DNA from: Timema cristinae
Taxonomy: Eukaryota > Arthropoda > Insecta > Phasmatodea > Timematidae
NCBI GenBank assembly: GCA_039000515.1
Contig: JBCFYV010011172.1
Coordinates: forward strand, 69,823,941 to 69,887,940
Direction: 5' to 3'
Length of the DNA: 64,000 bases
Shown in pieces: positions 12,293 through 22,970 of this stretch (positions within the stretch are counted from its first letter, which is position 1; each line of letters begins with the position of its first letter). The position numbers and the translations under genes were made by a program. The notes beneath the pieces are model-generated. The model saw nothing but the letters and a program-made list of their open reading frames with translations, had not been told where the DNA came from and searched no databases.

Positions 12293-13792
12293 AAAGTGTT
12301 TGCTTCTAACAGTTTTCTTCTTCATAGAGTATATTTTATAATTATTATTTTGTTCATATAATGAGAAATTAAAAATGATGGATTGGAAAACAACCACTCT
12401 GAAGAGAACTGTAGTCTTGGAGTTATTATGTATTTTACAATGGCAGTTTTATAGAAAATGAAAAACTACTATTTTAATAAAAGTATACAGCCTTTAGATA
12501 TGAAGGGTAGCTATAAATATATCAAATAAGCAGACAGAGCTGATAATCCCATCAAGAAACACTCAAAAGTTTGATAGAATTAGCTTAAGATAATAAGGGG
12601 TGTACTTTTGTAAAATCAAAAATTAACTATATTTTCTAATGCCATAGAATAGGTAAGTAAATTAAAGTAAAAATTCATAAAAAAAAGTATTGAAATATCA
12701 CACAATATAAAATTGATGACTTAAAATCTCTTTAATCTATTTTTTTGATAAAGGCCATAAAGAAGAATTTCATTTTCAATATTCACTTATTTTAATTCTA
12801 AAGAGAGAATTTGTTTGTAAATGAGAAAAAATTATCCTTTAAACTTATTTAAAATTAAATAACTTCCCATGTTATGTCCAACATTTCTCAAACTTTGATT
12901 TTAAAACTAATTTTCCAAATTAGTTTTAATTTCATTTTAGTGATATATTCTTAAATTTTACTCTAAAATAAGATATGTTAGGCTGTAAAATACTTAAATT
13001 CACTTGGAATGACTAATTAATTTCCACACCTTATAGCATTTACTAAGTTTTATCCAAAATATATAAAAGCTTATGCTAGAATAAATAATCTCAAACTTAC
13101 ATATAGTGCCCAGATATCATCAGTGATATGTAAATCAAACATAGTAAATTGTTTCTACTAACAATGTTATATTTTTTTAAACTAACTATTTTCAAAAGTT
13201 TAAAAGGCCTTGGCAAAATGAATATACATTTGGAATTTAGTTTAGTTCTCTATGCCCTGAGGTATTTTTCATTATTTTTTTACATCGGTGGGCTTTAAAT
13301 TAGTTTCACAGCTGAAAACTAGAAACTATGAAATTTGTGACTAACAAAAAAATCCTGATAATGTTTTTATTTCTTTTCATGGCCAATTTATTAACAGTGT
13401 TTATGTTGAAATACAAAATATGATTCTTAGCATATGTATACTCAAACTATACAAATTTTCTCTATCACAATTTTATACAAAAACATTCCAGAAAAATTAG
13501 GTCAACTATATGAGCTTTATTAAGTTAATTTGAAAGTAAACATAATTTGTGCAGTGAATTAAAGGTGATTAGTATGCTTATTGTATCGCAATATTTAGTT
13601 CATATAGGTGTGATGTAGCAAGTTTTTGTGTGAAACATTTATAGTAGAGTTGGGTCAAACAACTATTTTACGGAGCAGAATCTCAAATTTACCTTGAATC
13701 CAAATCTTGGAAAATATTATGGACATTAGAGTAAATATAAATCTAATAGAAAGTACAAATTGTGACTAAATTTTAGCAATCTTTCTTATAAT

Positions 13793-14058
13793 TAAAGATG
13801 GGCCCTCAAATCCTTAAGGATATTTGCGATTCAAGGATTCAACACTCAACTCCTTGAAGAAGAAGAAAGTCCATGAAATTTGTTTAAGCGCTCTAATAAT
13901 TGGTGGTTCAGAACCAATTATAATTATAAGATTAACTTAACAACCCGGTACCAGGCCAGTAATTTAACATTTAAATGAATGCTTCATATTCAAGATTCAC
14001 AATACAAAGGTAAATTGTAGATTAAGATTTGTAAAATAGTGGATTCGACCCAACTCTT
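13793..14058 (+). mobile_element. hAT MITE family 2, inner copy (266 bp) nested in outer copy
   Basis: It starts AAAGATGGGCCCTCAAATCC and ends TGGATTCGACCCAACTCT, the reverse of the outer copy. The flanks CTTATAAT and CTTTAAAT match at 6 of 8 and could be the decayed target duplication. It is short, AT-rich and non-coding. Confidence 0.7.
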
Positions 14059-14112
14059 CTTTAAATCCATTATTTATAACATTTATACATTCATTTATTT
14101 TTTAATTACTGG

Positions 14113-14114
14113 TC

Positions 14115-14146
<32 letters not shown>

Positions 14147-14168
14147 TATTATTATTATTATATTATTG
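14113..14168. repeat. (TTA)n microsatellite
   Basis: This is a run of TTA units of about 55 bp, broken once or twice by TATATTA, lying inside the outer MITE copy. Confidence 0.95.
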
Positions 14169-15287
14169 GTGGGGTGGTGGTTCTGGTCCACCAAAAAGCC
14201 GTTTTAAAGCTCAAAAACAAATTTCACTTGAATTGAAAGAAACTTTTTTTTTAAGGATTTAAGTCTTGAATATGAAATTTTCTCGAATCCTCAAATCTCT
14301 AATATCCTTGGATTCAAGGGCCCATCCCTACTTTATAGTTCATATTCATATTGTTCGTCATGTCCACTCTCTACATAAATCAGAAGTATGACGTGTATAC
14401 TACTGCTTACTGTGCACACAGTCATAGTGGATTGGTAAAAAAAACTTCTCTTTTTGGGTTTAAAAACATCGAACTATAAGAGTGAGGGGTAATCTAAGTT
14501 TGCTAGCTGAATTTTTTTCTTACATCAGTTATTTATCTAAGTTTGAGCACACACCCTAAAATAGTATTAGACTTTACACACCCTTAATAAATAAAGCGAC
14601 ATGACAAATTAGATTTTAATGTTAAAAAAATAGAAAACACATAAATAGGGATAAAACAAAACATCAGAATAGAATTTGTATTTTTAGTCTTGTCTCAATA
14701 AATGGGTTTTAGTTCATAAACCAACGGCTCAGGCAAAAAAAAAGTATGTCCATATAAACATGGTTTGCAATATTGGCTTTTATTATTGTTTGCATGTAAT
14801 CATTAATGTATACAATTTTTAAATATATAAATCAGCCATATAGGGAGCTAATCAACAAAATATCTGACATCTAAACTTAAACCAATTCTTAAGTATCCTA
14901 ACTCAGGTGGGAAATTATTGTTGTCTCGCTAAGTTCCCAAACTAATCTTGGCTGTGAGAAATGGCCTTCTTAAGTTTCCTGACTTATCGTTAGGGCAATT
15001 GTTGTTTTTATTATAAGTTTATTTACTCATCTAAACTTGGACCGAATAATAAGTTCTTTGACACACACAACCTAGGAACCAATACTCCCTCTCAGTTCTT
15101 TAACTCATCAAACTAACCTTGAACCTATTACTCTCAGTTCTGTAACTCATCCAAACTATTGCCATATGCTAAGTTCACTGAATTATCTAAACATTGCCAA
15201 TGTTGCCACTTTCACACTTATGCCCAGTAAATGTATAATTGTTACGTCTCATTTTGATTTCCAAATTTATATTGTCATTCTTGTTAG

Positions 15288-15527
15288 GGCGAAGATGATG
15301 ACGATGAAGATGATGATGAGGAAATAGCAGATGAAGTGAAGGAAGACAAAAGGGAAAGTAGCATAGTGAACAGTTTGAGTATCCCAGCATCGATATCACC
15401 ACTCAGTATCCCACTGCCAGCCATGGAGCTTAGCCCAGTCCCTCAGGAGGATATCTCATTGGAAGATGAGGAACTACAGAAGAAAGAGAGGCGAAGGGAG
15501 GGGTTGGTTCAAGAAAGAATCATCAGT
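15288..15527 (+). CDS. SETD2: SETD2/Set2, acidic linker exon
   Basis: The exon is 80 codons, phase 0 at both ends, with acceptor CTTGTTAG|GGC and donor ATCAGT|GTAAGT. It begins with an acidic block (GEDDDDEDDDEEIADEV) that continues the acidic end of the WW exon. A Ser/Ile/Pro-rich segment follows (SIPASISPLSIPLPAMEL), then a charged end (LQKKERRREGLVQE). This is the usual low-complexity spacer between the WW and SRI domains of SETD2. The frame is uninterrupted and joins both neighbouring exons in phase. Confidence 0.88.
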
Positions 15528-15704
15528 GTAAGTCATATTTACTGTCCTTCCTTTCTTCTGGACCTGGGCATAGTTGAGAAAAGTGTTGGTAACATAATGT
15601 GATATTTATAAGGGCATCTTTTTCATTGTTCTTTGAACATTTTCCTTTTCTGATGGAACGTTTGATTCAAAATACTTAAAAATATTGTTTGGTTTCACAA
15701 CTTG

Positions 15705-15770
15705 ATATCATCTTCCTTTCTTCTGGTTTCAAAAAGTTAGTCACAGACACATTGAAACACAAAAGTTTCT
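15705..15770 (+). repeat. Fragment similar to the terminal region of the Penelope-like element
   Basis: The order GATATCATCTTCCTTTCTTC, then GTTAGTCACAGACACATT and a run of ATTTTC matches 19,096-19,175, which lies just beyond the end of the Penelope-like ORF. It is therefore probably a solo terminal fragment of the same family. Confidence 0.5.
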
Positions 15771-16108
15771 ATATTTTCTCATTATTGTGTTTATTTTTTA
15801 TAAAACTGTGTTTTAATTTGTGTTTAACCTAAAAGCGCCGTACTTTTCACTTTTAGAACATCATTTTGTCATATCTCGGCACTCAAAAGGGTTAAATAAA
15901 TGGTCTAGTGCCTGGTCGTTAAATTTGCTCTATACTTAGTTTGGGGCTGAACCACTATAAGTAGTATTAAATTTTTTAAACCATTTTGAAGGAAAAATTA
16001 ATAATTTGAATTTAGAATATTCTTAAGGGTAAAGTGTCCCATCCCTAATCGTAACCAATTTTTTCAGTATGTAAAGGATAAGAATTTATAGCGTCAATAA
16101 AATTCAAG

Positions 16109-16193
16109 GCATATAACCCAAACTTAATGAGTCAATCTTTTTTTTTTTAGCACCACATCTTACCAAATGGGTAGTAAGATGTGGTGTTAAAAA
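16109..16193 (+). repeat. SINE tail fragment forming a perfect hairpin
   Basis: The stretch CACCACATCTTA, a short loop AC..GGGTAG, then TAAGATGTGGTG is a 12-bp perfect inverted repeat. The right arm is the normal SINE A/B tail (GGGTAGTAAGATGTGGTG). The left arm is its exact inversion, which other copies lack. Confidence 0.7.
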
Positions 16194-16271
16194 AATTCTT
16201 TCATTAACTTCAAAGAACTTTGTGTAGTAGGTACCATTGAATATTATTAAGTTTTGCTTTTCGTATTTCAG

Positions 16272-16580
16272 CCAAGGAGAGATGAGGACCGAACAGATAT
16301 GAAGAAGTACCGTGAGATAAAGGAGAAACTACGTCGCAAGAAGGAGCAGGTGCGAGCCAAAGAAAAGAAGAAACAGCGCCACCGAGATACCAAGCAGCAC
16401 TCTGAGAAGCCTGTGACAGTTGCTGCAGACACATCGAGCAACACCGAGCGTAAGATAAAGGACCATTTCAGGCTCCAGATGGCAGGTGTTATTGTGCAGT
16501 ATCTCAATCCCTATCGCAAACCAGACTGCAAGAAAGGGCGCATCACCAACACAGAAGACTTTAAATACCTCGCAAGAAGG
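16272..16580 (+). CDS. SETD2: SETD2/Set2, basic coiled segment and first half of SRI domain
   Basis: The exon is 103 codons, phase 0 at both ends (TATTTCAG|CCA; AGAAGG|GTCAGT). The first ~45 residues are extremely Lys/Arg-rich (IKEKLRRKKEQVRAKEKKKQ) and probably helical. From about residue 60 it enters the SRI (Set2-Rpb1 interacting) domain, with the conserved IVQYLNPYRKPDCKKGRIT and TEDFKYLARR motifs. This domain binds the Ser2/Ser5-phosphorylated C-terminal tail of RNA polymerase II and so couples H3K36 trimethylation to elongation. The domain is completed by the exon 14.7 kb downstream. No disruption is visible. Confidence 0.95.
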
Positions 16581-16753
16581 GTCAGTTCATTCTTCAGCTA
16601 GACCAGAGGTGACCATGTCAACCTAGAGTATTGGTTATCATATTAACCTAGACCAAAGTTGGCTGTGTAATCTGGAATATAGGCCCTATTTTATGTCATA
16701 TAAAAGATGACCTCTCATACATGGGAAAATTGGGATCACGCTAACATTTTCAA

Positions 16754-17413
16754 TAGAGTTGGGTTGAATCCACTATTTTACGAATCCAAATCTCCAATGT
16801 ATTTTTACAATCCCGAATTTAAAATCCAAATCTTGGAAAAAATTATGAACGTAAGTGGAAATATAAATAGAACAGAGTAAATAAAAAGCTGACACCTTAG
16901 CTCAGTTGGAAGCGTGTCTGTCTACTGAGCTAAGGGTCCCGGGTTCAATTCCCAGCATGTCTGAACAACTTATTATTGGTAAAATGTGGGTTTCATCCTT
17001 TCACATTGATAAATTAACGGCTGGGGACTGGATGTTATGCTTTTCCTAGTCTTTTAAGTTAGATTATATGGCAAATGAAGCTACAACAGGCCTAGATAGC
17101 CGGTGGTGGAACATATATTTCTTGAATAAAAAAATTGACCCGGGCCAAAAGCTGGGAACTAATGGATGTGAAAAAATATATATAATATACAACAATAACT
17201 TAATGTCAACATACTAGTTTGGGCACATCCACAAGTGCATCCTATAATAGTTATAATTAGTTCTGAACCACCAATAAGCGTATAATATAATAGCCCTAAA
17301 ACAAATTTAAATTGAAAATGAAAGGTTTGTTTGTTGTTTTATAGTCTCGAATCTGAAATTTTTTTGCCGCCTCTAATCTCAAATGTCCTTAAGAATTCGA
17401 GGGCCCATCCCTA
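16754..17413 (-). mobile_element. hAT MITE family 2, third copy, carrying a tRNA-like insert
   Basis: It begins TAGAGTTGGGTTGAATCCAC and ends GAGGGCCCATCCCTA. The flanks ATTTTCAA and ATTTTAAC match at 6 of 8. Interior blocks CCAAATCTTGGAAAA and CTGAACCACCAATAA are shared with the copy at 13.6 kb. Confidence 0.75.
16888..16975 (+). repeat. tRNA-derived SINE head inside the MITE
   Basis: The A-box-like TTAGCTCAGTTGGAAGCG and B-box GGTTCAATTCC are spaced as in a tRNA gene. The terminal stem (GACACCT against GCATGTC) pairs only partly, and the sequence runs on into a non-tRNA body (TTATTATTGG..., AACGGCTGGGGACTGGATG). I therefore read it as a SINE of a third tRNA-derived type and not as a working tRNA gene. 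Its 3' end is not defined, perhaps near 17.1 kb. Confidence 0.65.
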
Positions 17414-18648
17414 ATTTTAACTTAGGCCTTGACCAGGATAACATTGTTAACTTTGGGTATGTCTTATTTTATCACTAAGGTTTTAAATTTTTTGTCATTT
17501 CTTAGTCATTTTCGGGGAGATGTTTCTAATTATGATCTGCAATGTGTTATTTATTATTTATTAATACAGCAATTTCATTCTGAAATTTTTTTTTCATGAA
17601 TTAGGATTAATATTAGTTATGCTTGAAAAAAAAAAGTGCCTAGAAAAGCTGTACATAGGTAAAATTACCAAATATTTCTATATCTTTAAACATCATAGTA
17701 ATTATGGTATATTAACTATTGACAATTTTTATCAATTTTACTTAGAATTGCCGATTATCTCTGCTGTGCTAGAATCTCTATTTTATTGATTTGTAAAATT
17801 TGGCTTGCAAAAATGTCACTTGAGGGCGGGAAATAAAGCTTTACGGTCTATTGTGAGATAAACAAGTTAGGAATCACATGACTCATTGTGCTCTATTTAT
17901 CAACTGTGTGTTGGGTTCAGCAAGGGAAAGAGCTTGAAATATTTACAAAGAGATATATATTCTACTCTAACATATCTTGTGGCATGGAAATGAGAAGATG
18001 AGGGGAAGGGAACAGCTTGCCAACGTCAACTATTTATGAGCGGTAGCCTGTCTGTTGTTGGTAACCAAACAGAATAAAGATAACAGGGGTGTTAAACTAA
18101 AGAACCTTTGGGAGATGTCGAATTTAGAGAATATTAAAGGAGTTTCAAATCTTGATAACATTGAGGGGGCTTTAGATCTAAATAACATTTAAGAAGGTTA
18201 AAAAAAGTTTTTATCCTTTGCGCTCTTTGGGTAATTAAATATAAAACACCATTTTAGAAAGATCCTAACTTTTGATTCTATAAAAACTTCTCTTTGCACA
18301 CACCTACTATAGTATTATTTTATCAGTATTTTGTTATTTATAATGCCCAAGCTCTTACAAGTCTTACCATTTTAGTTTAAAAATCAATATATATTAGGGG
18401 TCTGTGTATAAATTTCTCATTCTTAAATTTAAAATATTTGCATTAGGTAGAGACATGCTAAAGGTGAGGTTATTTTTTTTCAGAAAGCAATGTTAAAATC
18501 TGAAAGCGATGTTACTATTTACGTAAACACAAGTCGAATTAGTTTTATTTTTTTTAAAAAAAAACTAGGATAAAACTCTACATTTTCTGTTCATATTGTG
18601 TATTTAACTATTTATATACATATTCGGAGAAACATCGAATATAAATAC

Positions 18649-18957
18649 TAGAGATGGGTCAAATCCACTATTTATCAAATCTCTAATCCGAATCTACATT
18701 TTATTTTTGAATATCGAATCCGAATCCTAGCAAATTGCTAGAAATTTTAATGATTTACAAATAGACCTACATTACACAATATAGGCCTAAACTGTAAATA
18801 AAGATTTATTTCAATCATGCTTCCAATTTTAATCAACCTCAACCACCCCTCGCAAAATACTGGTACAAATACAGCCAAATTAAACATTCTAGACTCATAT
18901 TATTGTTTAAAAATAAAATCAATCAAAATTTGAATGTCTTTTAGTTATTTTTCAAAA
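18649..18957 (-). mobile_element. Non-autonomous hAT family 1, copy D, truncated
   Basis: It starts TAGAGATGGGTCAAATCCAC and follows copy C colinearly through AATCCTAGCAAATT, TTACACAATATAGGCCTAAA and AATCAATCAAAATTTGAAT, then stops about 300 bp in. The other terminal repeat is absent. Confidence 0.75.
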
Positions 18958-19407
18958 ATGAGGTGGCCCAATGGCTGGATAATTTTATAATAAAGGAGAT
19001 AAAACTAAAAAAAATAAACTACTAAGAATAAATTTGATGATAAAAGCCCACCTAGGGAAAGAGGAAAAATGTGAGAAGAATCCAATGCACAAAGGTGATA
19101 TCTTCTTCCTTTCTTCTGTCTTCATTAGTATAGTAGTCACACACACATTTTAATACAAATATAATTATATTTCGGCATTGTTGCCTTTATCAAACACAAA
19201 CAAGAAGAGAGTACAAATAACACAAACAATGGATTAGTCCATTTTGAATTTTGAATGAAACTGTTAAAAACAAATTGTGCCAACTGTTTTTGGGAGTAAA
19301 GATAAATTCCTTGGCCATGGTTATATTTGTAGAAAACTGATGATGATGTTGATGATAATAATAATAATAATGTTTATTTTGAAAAATAATAATATTATAG
19401 AAATAAA

Positions 19408-20294
19408 CTATCTTTTGTTGAGGCCTGGTGGTGATCTTGATTTGGTGATCCATTGGTGGGCCAGTTCCAGTTGTGAGAACTGTTGCACTGTTTGGGAAAT
19501 GCTCTTAATATTTTGGTGGTGTAGCAGGTTTGAAAGTCCTGGTTGTGGGTACCAGCATGGATGGGTACAGGCTTGTCCGGATCGTTGTTGTTTGTGTCAA
19601 AGTGATTATTGTTCATTCGCTGTCTGAGAGAACCTGTAGTGAGGCCTATATATTCTGCATCACATGATTTGCACTGTAGTTGATATATCAAGTTATTGGT
19701 TTTGCAATTGTAATACCCAGGGATTTTGTATTCCAATTTGGTTACTTTGCTGTTGAAGGGTGTAGCTGGTAGGTGGATTCCACATGTGCTGCAACGGGTG
19801 CTACCGCAGGTGTATGAAGTATTGGTTGTCGGTTTTTCTTCTTGGATTCTCTTGGGGTCAGGAAGTTTGGGATGGACGAGAATATTGTGGAGATTGGGTG
19901 GCCATTTGAAAGTGACTCTTGGGGGTGAACTAAGAAAGTTTTGGTTCTGGGTAGAACTGGTTAAGAATTTGTAACCACATTTAAGGATGGTGTTGATACG
20001 TTGTAGACCAGGATGGTATTGGGTTGTGAGAGGGATGTCCTCAACTTTTTTTGGAGGGTCGTAGTCATCCCTGGAGAGTGCTCTGGAGATTTGGTTGTCT
20101 ATTTGAGGCTTGGGGTAACCTCTTCTTTGGAAAACTGTGGAGAGTTGTTTACAATATTCAGTTAAATTGTCGGGTTCTGAAGATATCCGTTTGGCTCGTG
20201 TGGCAAGGCTGAATGGTAGAGACCTTTTTGTGTGGGAGGGTTCACAACTTGACTTGTATGACTTTAATAAGATTATTAGCATATAATTCCACAA
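19408..20294 (-). pseudogene. Penelope-like element, C-terminal part with GIY-YIG endonuclease (5' truncated)
   Basis: The minus-strand frame of about 300 residues matches the region after the reverse transcriptase in Penelope-like retroelements. It opens with LPFSLATRAKRISSEPDNL and RRGYPKPQIDNQISRAL. The linker has VTFKWPPNLHNILVHPKLP and a Cys pair motif (CGSTRCSTC). A GIY-YIG nuclease module follows (NLIYQLQCKSCDAEYIG, then LRQRM). The usual closing motif (WITKSRSPPGLNKR) is present but in another frame, so a one-base shift lies near 19,470 and the proper stop is at 19,408-19,410. No reverse transcriptase domain is found beyond 20,294, so the copy is 5' truncated, as is common for these elements. 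Confidence 0.88.
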
Positions 20295-20595
20295 ATAATG
20301 TCTTAATAGTTTTTGAAAATAAAGCTAAATTAAAGTATATAATAAATTCAAGCAAACAAATTAACTAACTACACTTAGAACTGTCACTTCAGTAAATCAT
20401 ATGTCTAATTATATATATATATGACAACTCTTTTAGGAAAACCTCTTTTCTCTCCTAGATGGAAGAATCATATAGAGTAGAAACACTAAAATAATAACAA
20501 AAACAATACGACTTTTAATGTTAAGAGAACACTTCACATTCTATATTGATTGCTGCCACTGGACAAAGAGGTAAAGGTGCGGCGCCACAGCCACC

Positions 20596-20622
20596 GGACT
20601 GGACTTTACTTGACATGACTGG
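20596..20622 (+). repeat. Left terminal inverted repeat of the Harbinger element
   Basis: GGACTGGACTTTACTTGACA continues into TGACTGGA and matches the reverse complement of 24,513-24,542 with one or two mismatches. A looser direct repeat of the same motif follows at about 20,665-20,700, possibly a subterminal transposase-binding site. Confidence 0.85.
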
Positions 20623-20927
20623 AGTCCAGTGTGGTTTTTCATATAATATTTATTTATGGTCTAGGCGCCACTGCAACCAGACTCGACTGGACTTGACATA
20701 ATCTGTCGATCGCAGTCAGGTCATGTACTAACTTGAGTTTGTTTCCCCCACCTCTTAACAACACTGTCACCAGCACATGAGCAGTTGTTTACATACTGTA
20801 CGTCTAGCATGTTCATATTTAAAATTGTATTCAAAGTACAAATCTAAGGTACTCATATTTACAATTCTATTTAAAGCGTATATATATTCTTTTTAAAGCA
20901 TTCTAATATTATTAAAACAATTTTAAA

Positions 20928-21066
20928 ATGTCTTTGGAAGAGCAACTTTAAGAGACAGTCCGAGAGCACAGTGTATTGTATGACACAAGTAATAAGAATT
21001 TTTGCAACGCCAAGATGAAAAACAAAATTTGGGATGAGATAGCAGCTAGACTGAACATTAAATCAG
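20928..21066 (+). pseudogene. Harbinger MADF protein, exon 1
   Basis: Starting at ATG 20,928, the frame encodes the N-terminal helix of a MADF (Myb/SANT-like) domain (VREHSVLYDTSNKNF, KNKIWDEIAARLNI). An in-frame TAA after the seventh codon interrupts it. Joining to exon 2 in frame requires a splice after base 21,066, where the intron would begin GCGAGT, a GC donor. The combined product is the DNA-binding partner that brings the nuclease to the element's ends. Confidence 0.75.
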
Positions 21067-21200
21067 GCGAGTGAAATATAATTTGTATGACTTAAATTTT
21101 TATTTCTATTTTGTAGAGTAAAATAATGTTTCATGGAATATTTTAAAAAGAATCATCATTGTACTTTGCTTGCTTTAGTAACATGCATAATCTGAACAAT

Positions 21201-21555
21201 ATAAATTATATCTTGGTTGTTAGATATTCCCTTATTTGGTATAAGCTTTGGTCTTCCACTGTGATGACATGTTTATGTGATTTTATATCTTCAAATCACA
21301 TTTATAATAAAGTTGATTAATTTAATTTCATACTATCGTAAAGTTTGTGAATTTTGAGATGTTATTTGAAAGAAATTTTTTGTGGGATGATCCAAATAAC
21401 ATCTCAAACTTTACGATAGTAGGAGTGTAAATTAATCATCTTTATTATAAATAAGATTTGAAGATGGTGTAACATCACCTAAACATGTCATAGTGGAAAA
21501 CCAAAGCCTATACCAAATAAAGAAAGGGGAATAAATAACAACCAAGAAAATATAA
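21201..21555. repeat. Long inverted repeat (about 165-bp arms) inside the MADF intron
   Basis: The left arm runs from about 21,201 to 21,368 and the right arm from about 21,392 to 21,555. Pairing blocks include TTTACGATAGTA with its inverse, CATGTTTA with TAAACATG, and TTGGTATA with TATACCAA. The central loop is about 23 bp (GAAATTTTTTGTGGGATG region). The arms differ by scattered substitutions and small gaps. Confidence 0.85.
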
Positions 21556-21837
21556 ACTTAACATTTATTACTCCTTACTAAATAATTATGAACATTATTA
21601 AAAAATATAAATTATATGAGGGGAAATGAGCTTATAACTTCAGGAATCTTTGGGGTCAGGTATGCATATAAAAAATTGCAAAAAAAAAATTTTAAATCAA
21701 TTTTTACTGTCATAAAATTTTAAAAATTTACAGAAAATGTATCAATAAATAAATTAGAATTAAAATTTTATATTAATACATTAATACAAAGCCATTAAAT
21801 GATAAAGAAATATATATACGATGTTGAAAAAAATACA

Positions 21838-21940
21838 AAGTTTAGTATAGTTATGATTTACAGTTTTATTTTTTATTTTTTCGAAATACAAGTTTAGTAT
21901 AGTTATGATTTACAGTTTTATTTTTTATTTTTCGGGAGTT
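21838..21940. repeat. Tandem duplication, ~52-bp unit, at the 3' end of the nuclease gene
   Basis: The block AAGTTTAGTATAGTTATGAT followed by TTACAGTTTTATTTTTTATT occurs twice, beginning at about 21,838 and 21,890. The second copy covers the last codons of the minus-strand nuclease frame, which ends at 21,866. Confidence 0.85.
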
Positions 21941-22826
21941 TGACTCAATTTTGTCCCCCTGCCAAGGTACTTCACCATAACCTGAAATGAAGTAAGACAA
22001 AAACGCCTCTCCAACTTCAAAAGCTTCTCTCTTACTTTTTGAAGGTACACCTTTAACACTCATCATACTATAATTGTTTGCTGCATTCTTATCAACCCCA
22101 GTTTTGATCATGTTTGTGGTCATGAGGTAGTTATGGAGAACACAAGTGGTCTTAACCACCTTATCAACTAAATTTACAGAAATTTCAAATGGTTTGTAAT
22201 AAACTCTCCAACGAGCAGCTAAAATGCCAATTGCATTCTCTACTACTCTTCTTGCCGTGATAATCTGTAATTGTACACTAATTGTTCCCTGTTTAACTTA
22301 TTTCCTGGATAAGTGCGCATAAGATGATTTAATAGAGGAATAGCTTCATCAGCAACAGCAACGTAGGGCATATCTTTCCCTCCTTCGTACAAAGGCTCAT
22401 CTGCTGGCAAATTATTTCCCTTTTCTAAGCGAAATCCAATGAAAGAATTTGAAATATTCCACTATCAATAAAACACCCTTTAGAACCAACATCGATCTTA
22501 GTGAACTTATAATTTGCATCTACCATTGCTAATAAACTATAGAAAATGTTTTCTTGTAATTAAAATAATCTAACCCAGAATTTAGAGGAGCTTTAATTTG
22601 TACGTACTTGCCATCTAATGCACCAAAACAGTGATCAAAGTTCCACTTATTTTTAAACTCGCCAGCAAAAAATTTCAATTGTTCAGCTGTAGGATCTGGC
22701 ATTTGCAAAAGTTTCAATCGATTCCATATTGCACCACAAACGTCATTGACAATACGTGATACGCTTCTGTGACCAAGCCGGTAACTGTATTCCATTGACT
22801 TGAATGAATTCCCTGTGGCCAAATAT
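21866..22826 (-). pseudogene. Harbinger (HARBI1-like) DDE nuclease, exon 2
   Basis: The acceptor (CTTTTTAG) at 22,828-22,827 joins exon 1 in phase to give RYLATGNSFKSMEYSYRLGH, the helix-turn-helix that precedes the catalytic domain. Catalytic landmarks in order are HCFGALDGKYVQIKAP (first Asp), YVAVADEAIPLLNHLMRTYP (second Asp) and RRVVENAIGIL (Glu), then VVKTTCVLHNYL near the end. The domain is DDE_Tnp_4-like and would cut and join the element's ends. A one-base deletion near 22,250 separates the second Asp block from the Glu block, and the stretch 22,440-22,530 also changes frame. The exon sits entirely within the MADF intron on the other strand. Confidence 0.88.
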
Positions 22827-22970
22827 CTAAAAAGAGATTAAAATTTCAGTTAATTAATATTAATCAAAAATAAGATATGATTAGTCACGAATAAAATTAT
22901 TATTAATCAATAATAATATTTATTACTATTCATCTATAAGGAAAATTAATAAATCCGTTGTTTTTTGTAG

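Larger units (their letters stand above)
13645..14330 (-). mobile_element. hAT MITE family 2, outer copy, split by a second copy
   Basis: It begins TAGAGTTGGGTCAAACAACT and ends GGGCCCATCCCTA. The flanking 8-mers are ATTTATAG and CTTTATAG, 7 of 8 identical, which supports a hAT-type insertion. It is interrupted by an oppositely oriented copy of the same family (13,793-14,058) and by an expanded TTA microsatellite. Confidence 0.75.
8228..15287 (+). other. SETD2 intron with hAT relics, MITEs and SINE debris
   Basis: This 7.1-kb GT-AG intron contains a SINE-B (8.4 kb), a C-terminal hAT transposase relic (9.4-9.9 kb), a 1.48-kb non-autonomous hAT (10.5-12.0 kb), a SINE tail (12.25 kb) and a nested MITE pair with a TTA microsatellite (13.6-14.3 kb). 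In the remaining 14.33-15.29 kb I see nothing beyond AT-rich sequence. Confidence 0.75.
15528..16271 (+). other. SETD2 intron with a Penelope-end-like fragment and a SINE tail
   Basis: This is a 744-bp intron with GTAAGT and TTTCAG borders. It contains a short fragment resembling the 3' region of the Penelope-like element at 19.1 kb (15,705-15,770), and a SINE tail preceded by its own inverted copy (16,109-16,193). The rest is unassigned. Confidence 0.7.

Noticed and set aside
16888..16975. Functional tRNA gene
   Set aside because: A and B boxes are good, but the acceptor stem pairs poorly and the sequence runs into a SINE-like body inside a MITE.
19277..19974. Plus-strand ORFs opposite the Penelope-like frame
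   Set aside because: The minus-strand reading has the GIY-YIG and family motifs; the plus-strand frames have none.
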